A stretch of DNA of 10,869 nucleotides from Bacteriovoracaceae bacterium (GTDB lineage Bacteria; Bdellovibrionota; Bacteriovoracia; Bacteriovoracales; Bacteriovoracaceae). Under the pieces are notes generated by a model that was not told where the DNA came from, did no database searches, and worked only from the letters and a program-made list of their open reading frames with translations. Shown here in pieces: positions 6,744 to 10,869 of this stretch. Position 1 is the first letter of the stretch. Every line of letters starts with the position of its first letter. The stretch spans positions 1 to 10,869 of the forward strand of contig JAKLJM010000039.1 of the NCBI GenBank assembly GCA_023151145.1, in the 5' to 3' direction. A program made the translations under genes and the position numbers.

Positions 6744-6899
6744 TGCGATAGGATTTTAAACGATAAAATAAAATGGCAATAGAAGTTCCAGCCAGACAAC
6801 AATTTCCAAAGTGATAGGATTGTGGTCTTTCCGGTAACAAGCACACCGTTCATTCGGTGAGTGCACAAAATGAAGCCAGTTCTACGGAACTGGTTTTTT
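6744..6899 (+). ncRNA. Candidate orphan small structured RNA
   Basis: There is no plus-strand gene in front of this terminator for over 800 bases, yet the preceding sequence folds. AGAC plus ACAAT (6794-6803) pairs with ATTGT plus GTCT (6819-6828), with CC/GG inside (6806-6807/6817-6818). GTTCC (6785-6789) can pair with GGTAAC (6833-6838) around it, with one bulged T. CACCG (6844-6848) pairs with CGGTG (6855-6859). The terminator hairpin with its UACG loop follows. A -10-like TATGAT (6732-6737) preceded by TG suggests a start near 6744, but the -35 is poor; a start nearer 6775 is also possible. The 9-mer GATAGGATT occurs twice (6747-6755, 6813-6821). It matches no RNA family I know. It could be a trans-acting sRNA or an orphan riboswitch. 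Confidence 0.45.
6876..6899 (+). terminator. Strong intrinsic terminator with UACG tetraloop
   Basis: CCAGTTC (6876-6882) pairs perfectly with GAACTGG (6887-6893) around TACG, giving the exceptionally stable C(UACG)G loop. Six T follow (6894-6899). On the opposite strand no T-tract follows, so the direction is plus. It belongs to the candidate small RNA. Confidence 0.88.
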
Positions 6900-6996
6900 A
6901 TTTACTAATTCTAATTTATTTTTTGTATTTTTTGCCTAAAGACATCTTTAAAAGTGCCGGACTAATCCGATTGATTATTTTAGAAATTAAAATGAT

Positions 6997-7458
6997 CTAT
7001 TTTGCTTCAAGACCAAAAACTTGATTATCGATAATAAGAAAACCATCTTCGTGATGGTTTTTCTTTTTATTAGGATTTAAATGAAGCCAATGTAAAACGG
7101 CTTTAGTTGGTGAATAATGATCGACAATAAAATCCCCGCAAGCTCTTACCTGTGACCCAGGTAACACTTCATTGATCTCGCCATATTGTTGGTTATAAAT
7201 AATCTCTAAATGATCATCAGTCGTTGTTAAATCACTATCAAGATCTAAGATAAAATGAAGGTGGCCTTGACGATTCTCTGTTTGTTCAACGACCATACCA
7301 TCCACATGACCTCTGGTCTTAAAGCCTTTTTCCATAAAATCGCGATATTTTAAAAGTTCACTTTCATTATTTTCTAGAGGCTTTTTTTTCTCAAAACATG
7401 TTTGAGCAAAAGAAATTGAAGTAAGGAGTGTAAGTGTCAAAATAATTAGTGTTTTCAT
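6997..7458 (-). CDS. Secreted DUF3465-like protein
   Basis: The 153-residue product starts with a signal peptide (MKTLIILTLTLLTSISFA, cleavage probably after A18). Cys21 lacks a proper lipobox, so a soluble periplasmic protein is more likely than a lipoprotein. The mature part shows a beta-rich pattern: GHVDGMVVEQ (50-59), GHLHFILDL (65-73), a VRACGDF segment (104-110) and AVLHWLHLNP (120-129) followed by HHEDGFLI (135-142). A 'H-FIL', 'GD-', 'HW-H--P', 'HEDGW-' order is what I remember from DUF3465, a family of unknown function. Cys21 and Cys107 could form a disulphide. The ribosome binding site is weak (AGAAC). The upstream ChlI-domain gene ends 45 bases away, so co-transcription is possible. 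Confidence 0.7.
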   Translation of the reverse strand: MKTLIILTLTLLTSISFAQTCFEKKKPLENNESELLKYRDFMEKGFKTRGHVDGMVVEQTENRQGHLHFILDLDSDLTTTDDHLEIIYNQQYGEINEVLPGSQVRACGDFIVDHYSPTKAVLHWLHLNPNKKKNHHEDGFLIIDNQVFGLEAK

Positions 7459-7503
7459 AGAGTTCTTTTAGCATAATCCTGGGTTTTCCTGAAAAAAGAA
7501 TTA

Positions 7504-8040
7504 TTAAGCATGTAAATTTTCCCTAAAAGTAGGCCCTAAAAGTTCTTCTAAATGAATATGCCCAAAGTCCGGACTGACTGGCATTTGTCTCGGAGCTATG
7601 AGCTTAGGAATCCCTACACTCTCCTGCCCTAACTCATGAAACAAATGTTCTTGGGTTTTAAGCGGAAGTTGAAGATAATCGATCTCGCCTTGAATTGAGA
7701 TTTTTCCGGCCGCAAAACAATCCGTCAGTTCATAAATAGGTAAGACATCTGCCATTTTCCAAAGCATTAAAAGCAGTGGCAATTCTAAATATCGAAACTC
7801 TTCATTTTTAAATTTTTTTCCTTCTATTTCACCTTCTACACATAAAATATATCGCAAATGGGGATAACGAATTCCCCGTTCTTTAGAAAGATAGATAAAT
7901 TTCTCTTTCATCTGTCGCCCATGTTTTCCAAGCCCCACAATCTCGATGCCTGGAATTCCTTTGGTGGTATAGCCAAAAACATCCGCTTTTTCCAAATGAC
8001 CTTGATAGGGAAACTTACAAGACATACGCATAAAAACCAT
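7504..8040 (-). CDS. Stand-alone ChlI N-terminal domain protein (ComM/YifB-like, no AAA+ module)
   Basis: The 178 residues match only the N-terminal Mg-chelatase ChlI-type domain of ComM/YifB proteins: KGIPGIEIVGLGKHGRQMKE (27-46; compare the family's NGLPG-x-x-IVGLP...VKE), YLELPLLLMLWKMADVLP (84-101; compare FDLPIALGIL...G-IP) and FAAGKISIQGEIDYLQLP (109-126; compare LGEL-L-G-L). KLIAPRQM (146-153) and HLEELLG (163-169) match the end of that domain. In ComM a Walker A AAA+ motor and a C-terminal domain follow, about 500 residues in all. Here the protein stops at the domain boundary, and the next gene is unrelated. AGGAG six bases upstream supports the start. It may act as a regulatory or adaptor domain, or be a decayed paralogue. 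No function is established. Confidence 0.75.
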   Translation of the reverse strand: MVFMRMSCKFPYQGHLEKADVFGYTTKGIPGIEIVGLGKHGRQMKEKFIYLSKERGIRYPHLRYILCVEGEIEGKKFKNEEFRYLELPLLLMLWKMADVLPIYELTDCFAAGKISIQGEIDYLQLPLKTQEHLFHELGQESVGIPKLIAPRQMPVSPDFGHIHLEELLGPTFRENLHA

Positions 8041-8049
8041 AATGATCTC

Positions 8050-8069
8050 CTTTTATTTTTTTATAAAAG
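8050..8069. repeat. AT-rich inverted repeat next to the ChlI-domain gene RBS
   Basis: CTTTTAT (8050-8056) and ATAAAAG (8063-8069) are perfect inverted arms around six T. On the minus-strand mRNA the arm nearest the gene ends in the AAAAG that runs into the AGGAG ribosome binding site. The stem is almost all A-U and weak, so regulation is speculative. Confidence 0.3.
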
Positions 8070-8129
8070 CAAAGGGGGAAATCACAAGTTGTAAGCTAAG
8101 TTCTTAAGATAAGGGAAATGAAAAATCTC

Positions 8130-9263
8130 TTAAATCAAAGAATCACTTTCTAATAAGAAATCATGAATCAATTTTTGAGATTTAAAGTGAGATAGAATCT
8201 TTAAATGTTCTTCATTATTTGTTTTTTCCACTAAGTGATGTTCACTAAACCAAGGAAGAGCAAGAGAAGAAAAACTAGCAACGATGCCATCTCCATCAAT
8301 GCGTTGGTTTTTGTGATAAGTGTAGTGATGAGAAAGTTCTTTGTTTTTAAAAGTTGGATAAAAATAAGTCGGACGACCTATTCCTCTAAAAACTAACAAC
8401 GGAATTTTTTTCTGAGGTGAAACTTTTGAAGGAGCTTCCATCAGTTGATGAAATATTTTAGCTCGCTCGATCAGGTTACTAAATTTTTCTTCGTTAACAG
8501 AAATTTCTTTTGAATGTTTTGGATCAAAAGGACCCCAAGAATATTTTTTAAAGTTATCCACACTCATCAAATCCATCGGAAACAAATCACGTTTTTTCCC
8601 ACTCATAACCTGACCGACTTGATGCTCAGAATGTGGAAGAAAAAAATAAGTCGATTTGAATGTTGAATAATCAAGACTGCTCATTAATTTTTTATTGCGT
8701 AAGATATCCGACCCTTCACGCATATGTTTAAACAAGGAGAACACTCCTCTTAAGGGCGAAGCAACAACGGCAAGTTTTGCGATATGCTGACAACCTTCCC
8801 AGTTCTCTTTGGCCGTAGGGAAATCCTGTCGCCCATAGCGCAAATAATAACTCATGAGGTAGCCTCCCATGCTATGGGCAACCACTTCGATGGAAAAACC
8901 TTCCACAGAGAGAGACTCTATTTTATCGGCAATTTTTTGCACACAAGCATAAAAATCATCACGCCAATCATAAGTTACCCAGTGCAACACTCGATTGTTC
9001 TCTAGACAAAATTTCTGTAGATGTTTAATTGTTTTATCGTAAGATTCAATTTCCAGAACCTTAGGGATGACACTGACCTTAAAAAGCAGATCTCCTTCGA
9101 CGAGATCATTTTTAACCGGCTGATCACTATAAGATTCAGTCATCGCTAAATCCCATTTATTAGAAAAAAAATCAGACACCCTTACCCAACGCAAGGCTTT
9201 GCTCTGACGCTCTACTAAAGTAGAACCAAAATATCCCGGGACAAAAAGGACAACTTTCTTCAT
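8130..9263 (-). CDS. LCAT-like alpha/beta hydrolase (putative lipase/acyltransferase)
   Basis: The 377-residue alpha/beta hydrolase resembles the lecithin:cholesterol acyltransferase (LCAT) superfamily. VLFVPGYFGSTL (5-16) holds the oxyanion-type P-G-x-x-G-S-x-L turn. VTYDWRDDF (96-104) is the typical YDWR motif. VVAHSMGGYLMSYYL (127-141) carries the nucleophile Ser131. IDGDGIV (322-328) gives a likely Asp325, and NNEEHLKIL (349-357) the His353, so the Ser-Asp-His triad is complete. Members act on acyl esters of lipids; the substrate here is unknown. No signal peptide or membrane segment is evident, so it is probably cytosolic. The frame could extend to a TTG at 9329 (399 residues), but that has no ribosome binding site. 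The ATG at 9263 has AGGAT ten bases upstream and starts right before the first hydrolase strand. It is divergent from aspA. Confidence 0.85.
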   Translation of the reverse strand: MKKVVLFVPGYFGSTLVERQSKALRWVRVSDFFSNKWDLAMTESYSDQPVKNDLVEGDLLFKVSVIPKVLEIESYDKTIKHLQKFCLENNRVLHWVTYDWRDDFYACVQKIADKIESLSVEGFSIEVVAHSMGGYLMSYYLRYGRQDFPTAKENWEGCQHIAKLAVVASPLRGVFSLFKHMREGSDILRNKKLMSSLDYSTFKSTYFFLPHSEHQVGQVMSGKKRDLFPMDLMSVDNFKKYSWGPFDPKHSKEISVNEEKFSNLIERAKIFHQLMEAPSKVSPQKKIPLLVFRGIGRPTYFYPTFKNKELSHHYTYHKNQRIDGDGIVASFSSLALPWFSEHHLVEKTNNEEHLKILSHFKSQKLIHDFLLESDSLI

Positions 9264-9292
9264 AGAAGCGATCCTAAATCCACCTTCTCTCT

Positions 9293-9320
9293 TTAACAAG
9301 TTTTTTTCCTCTTGTATGAT
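9293..9320 (+). promoter_or_regulatory. Candidate aspA promoter
   Basis: TTAACA (9293-9298; five of six to TTGACA), a 16-base spacer and TATGAT (9315-9320; five of six to TATAAT) make a good sigma70-type promoter. The start would be near 9327, giving a leader of about 26 bases that contains AGAGG (9343-9347) before the ATG at 9353. The 9-base TTGTATGAT around its -10 recurs at the candidate small RNA (6729-6737). Confidence 0.55.
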
Positions 9321-9352
9321 GATTGTCAAATTGAAAATACACAGAGGTTTTT

Positions 9353-10768
9353 ATGTCTTTTAGAAAAGAGCACGATTTACTTGGCGAACTCAATGTTCCA
9401 GCTGATGCTTACTACGGTATTCATACTGTTCGTGCTGTTCACAATTTTCAAATTTCAGGACAAAAAATTTCAGACTTCCCTATTTTTGTAAAAGCGTTAG
9501 CTAAAACTAAAAAAGCCTGTGCCATGGCCAATAAAGAATTGGGGACACTTCCAACAGAAATTGCCAATGCCATTATCGTTGCTTGTGATGAAATCATTCT
9601 TCGGGATCGCTGCCTAGATCAATTCCCAAGTGATGTTTTTCAAGGAGGAGCTGGCACTTCGATCAACATGAATATCAACGAAGTAGTGGCTAATTTAGCA
9701 CTTGAAATTTTAGGTGAAAAGAAAGGAACTTATTCTCGCGTTCATCCAAATGATCACGTTAATAAGTGCCAATCGACAAACGATGCTTATCCTACTGCAT
9801 TTCGTGTAGCTTTATATGAAGAGATCGCTCTCACTCAACTTGAATTAATTAAAATGGCAAAAGCCTTCGAAGATAAAGGCGAAGAATTTAAAGAAATATT
9901 AAAGATGGGACGCACACAATTACAAGATGCTGTACCAATGACTTTAGGACAAGAGTTTAAAGCTTTTGCAACCTTACTAAAAGAAGACGTTAAACTTTTA
10001 GATACAATGAAATCTCTCATTAAAGAAGTGAATCTAGGAGCAACTGCAATTGGGACTGGAATAAACACACCGGAAGGCTATGCGAATTTAGCAGTTCAAA
10101 AATTAACTGAAGTAACTGGTTATCCTTTTGTTCCATCTGAGGATTTAATCGAAGCCACTTATGATTGTGGTGCTTATGTCATCATCTCTTCAGCTCTTAA
10201 AAGAACGGCGGTAAAACTTTCTAAAATCTGTAACGATCTTCGTTTACTTTCTTCTGGTCCACGCTCTGGTTTAAAAGAAATTAATCTTCCTGAGCGCCAA
10301 GCAGGCTCGTCTATTATGCCCGCAAAAGTAAATCCCGTTATTCCAGAAGTAGTGAATCAAGTGTGTTTTAAAATTATAGGAAACGATGTCACTATCGCCA
10401 TGGCCGCAGAAGCAGGCCAATTACAATTAAACGTAATGGAGCCAGTCATCGCTCAATGTTTATTTGAAGGATTCGAAATCCTAAGACACGCCTGTGAAAC
10501 GCTAAGAGTGAAATGTGTGGATGGCATCACGGCCAACGAAAAACGTTGCCACGATTATGTGTATAACTCAATTGGGATCATTACCTTTTTAGATCCTATT
10601 TTAGGTCACTCTGAATGCGATACAATTGGAAAAATTTGTGCAGAAACAGGAAAGAGTGTTTCGGAAGTAGTCTTAGAAAGAGGCTTACTTACGCAAGATC
10701 AATTAGATCATATTTTTTCATTAGAAAATATGATTCAACCAAGATATTTAGGAAAACGTTATAATTAA
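9353..10768 (+). CDS. aspA: Aspartate ammonia-lyase (aspartase)
   Basis: This cytosolic tetrameric enzyme deaminates L-aspartate reversibly to fumarate and ammonia, feeding amino-acid carbon into the TCA cycle. The 471 residues are full length for the aspartase/fumarase superfamily. Active-site blocks are QGGAGTSINMN (97-107), KCQSTNDAYPT (138-148), GRTQLQDAVPMTLGQE (186-201) and the signature loop GSSIMPAKVNPVIPEVVNQ (318-336), which carries the catalytic serine. TQLQDA rather than the THLMDA of class II fumarases, and the opening RKEHDLLGELNVPADAYYGI, favour aspartase. AGAGG sits five bases before the ATG. It is transcribed alone from its own promoter and ends at a hairpin shared with the convergent gene. 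For a predator or scavenger consuming amino acids the enzyme would be expected to matter; that is inference. Confidence 0.96.
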   Translation: MSFRKEHDLLGELNVPADAYYGIHTVRAVHNFQISGQKISDFPIFVKALAKTKKACAMANKELGTLPTEIANAIIVACDEIILRDRCLDQFPSDVFQGGAGTSINMNINEVVANLALEILGEKKGTYSRVHPNDHVNKCQSTNDAYPTAFRVALYEEIALTQLELIKMAKAFEDKGEEFKEILKMGRTQLQDAVPMTLGQEFKAFATLLKEDVKLLDTMKSLIKEVNLGATAIGTGINTPEGYANLAVQKLTEVTGYPFVPSEDLIEATYDCGAYVIISSALKRTAVKLSKICNDLRLLSSGPRSGLKEINLPERQAGSSIMPAKVNPVIPEVVNQVCFKIIGNDVTIAMAAEAGQLQLNVMEPVIAQCLFEGFEILRHACETLRVKCVDGITANEKRCHDYVYNSIGIITFLDPILGHSECDTIGKICAETGKSVSEVVLERGLLTQDQLDHIFSLENMIQPRYLGKRYN

Positions 10769-10799
10769 AAAAGGTCCCGTAAGGGACCTCATTTATTTT
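10767..10799. terminator. Bidirectional intrinsic terminator between aspA and the convergent gene
   Basis: AGGTCCC (10772-10778) pairs with GGGACCT (10783-10789) around GTAA, a GNRA-type loop when read on the plus strand. Plus transcripts then meet a broken T-tract (10792-10799). Minus transcripts meet an uninterrupted tract of six T opposite 10767-10772. It therefore works best for the minus strand but plausibly serves both genes. Confidence 0.85.
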
Positions 10800-10869
10800 A
10801 GCTCAGTAAGATCAATAGCGCCCGTTAACTCACCATTACTATTTCTTAATACTTTAATCTGTAATGATT
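10793..10869 (-). CDS. C-terminal end of an unidentified gene
   Basis: Reading leftward from the window edge, 24 codons stay open and end at a TAA (10795-10793). The product ends KVLRNSNGELTGAIDLTELK. The stop lies three bases before the shared terminator hairpin, on the side where the T-tract is best, which supports a real gene end. The other two minus-strand frames are closed within eight codons. The tail is too short to name a family. Confidence 0.6.
   Translation of the reverse strand, partial: SLQIKVLRNSNGELTGAIDLTELK

Larger units (their letters stand above)
6575..6996. other. 422-base gap without a protein gene
   Basis: Next to brnT lies its promoter with direct repeats and a palindrome (6589-6646). 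From 6647 to about 6730 the sequence is plain AT-rich DNA. From about 6744 to 6899 there is a stretch richer in GC that can fold and ends in an intrinsic terminator, annotated as a candidate small RNA. The last part, 6900-6996, contains only short stems (for example CGGA/TCCG around 6958-6969) with no T-tract on the minus strand. I therefore see no clear terminator for the DUF3465-like gene. Confidence 0.6.

Noticed and set aside
6773..6814. 13-codon frame starting ATGGCAATAGAAGTTCC inside the small RNA candidate
   Set aside because: It has no ribosome binding site, is very short and lies across the predicted stem. It could encode a leader peptide but nothing supports that.
6841..6864. Hairpin with a TTCATT loop resembling a tRNA T-arm
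   Set aside because: The loop is six rather than seven bases, there is no acceptor stem, D-arm or anticodon arm around it, and no CCA-compatible end.
6744..6899. Assignment of the RNA as 6S, SRP RNA, tmRNA or a GEMM (c-di-GMP) riboswitch
   Set aside because: None of the conserved cores I know for these families is present, and the 5' and 3' ends do not form the long closing stem expected of 6S.
7858..8094. Plus-strand open frame of 78 codons
   Set aside because: It lies opposite the ChlI-domain gene, whose protein matches a known family; this frame has no recognisable features.
9301..9329. TTGACA at 9329-9324 (minus strand) as the hydrolase promoter -35
   Set aside because: At 16-18 bases spacing the minus strand shows only A-runs, not a -10 box.
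1..10869. CRISPR arrays, IS elements or phage genes
   Set aside because: No spaced repeat series, transposase motif or phage protein is visible on either strand.

Overview
The window is AT-rich chromosomal DNA from a Gram-negative bacterium. My best guess is a predatory or free-living member of the Bdellovibrionota (Bacteriovorax-like). This is inferred from the low GC, the exported zincin/DUF4105 protein, the small DUF2388-like secreted protein and the orphan ChlI-type domain protein. No rRNA or marker gene is present to prove it. I see no insertion sequence, prophage or CRISPR; most of the window is ordinary housekeeping plus lineage-specific genes.

Left part (1-2600). On the minus strand, a 623-residue exported protein combines a zinc-metalloprotease-like HExxH region with a DUF4105 domain. 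It lies 17 bases upstream of the start of a gene cut by the window edge, whose product resembles the N-terminus of an RlmM-type 23S rRNA methyltransferase. Divergently, on the plus strand, is a small secreted protein with a strong ribosome binding site and its own terminator.

Central operon (2754-6039). Three tightly spaced plus-strand genes encode a YfiF-like SpoU/TrmH RNA methyltransferase, cofactor-independent phosphoglycerate mutase (gpmI) and ATP-type 6-phosphofructokinase (pfkA). The last two are glycolytic enzymes. The methyltransferase start has no visible Shine-Dalgarno sequence and sits just downstream of a -10-like box, so the mRNA may be leaderless.

Toxin-antitoxin and intergenic region (6046-6996). 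A BrnT/BrnA type II module runs on the minus strand and converges on pfkA with six bases between the stop codons. Upstream of brnT are a promoter, direct repeats and a small palindrome that look like an autoregulatory region. Beyond it is a plus-strand stretch with several potential hairpins ending in a strong UACG-capped intrinsic terminator. This is best explained as an unannotated small RNA and is the most interesting non-coding signal here.

Right part (6997-10869). Three minus-strand genes follow one another: an LCAT-like alpha/beta hydrolase, a protein consisting only of the ChlI N-terminal domain normally fused to the AAA+ part of ComM/YifB, and a secreted DUF3465-like protein. Divergent from the hydrolase is aspA (aspartate ammonia-lyase), which has a recognisable promoter. 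AspA converges with a gene cut by the right edge, and the two share a bidirectional terminator.
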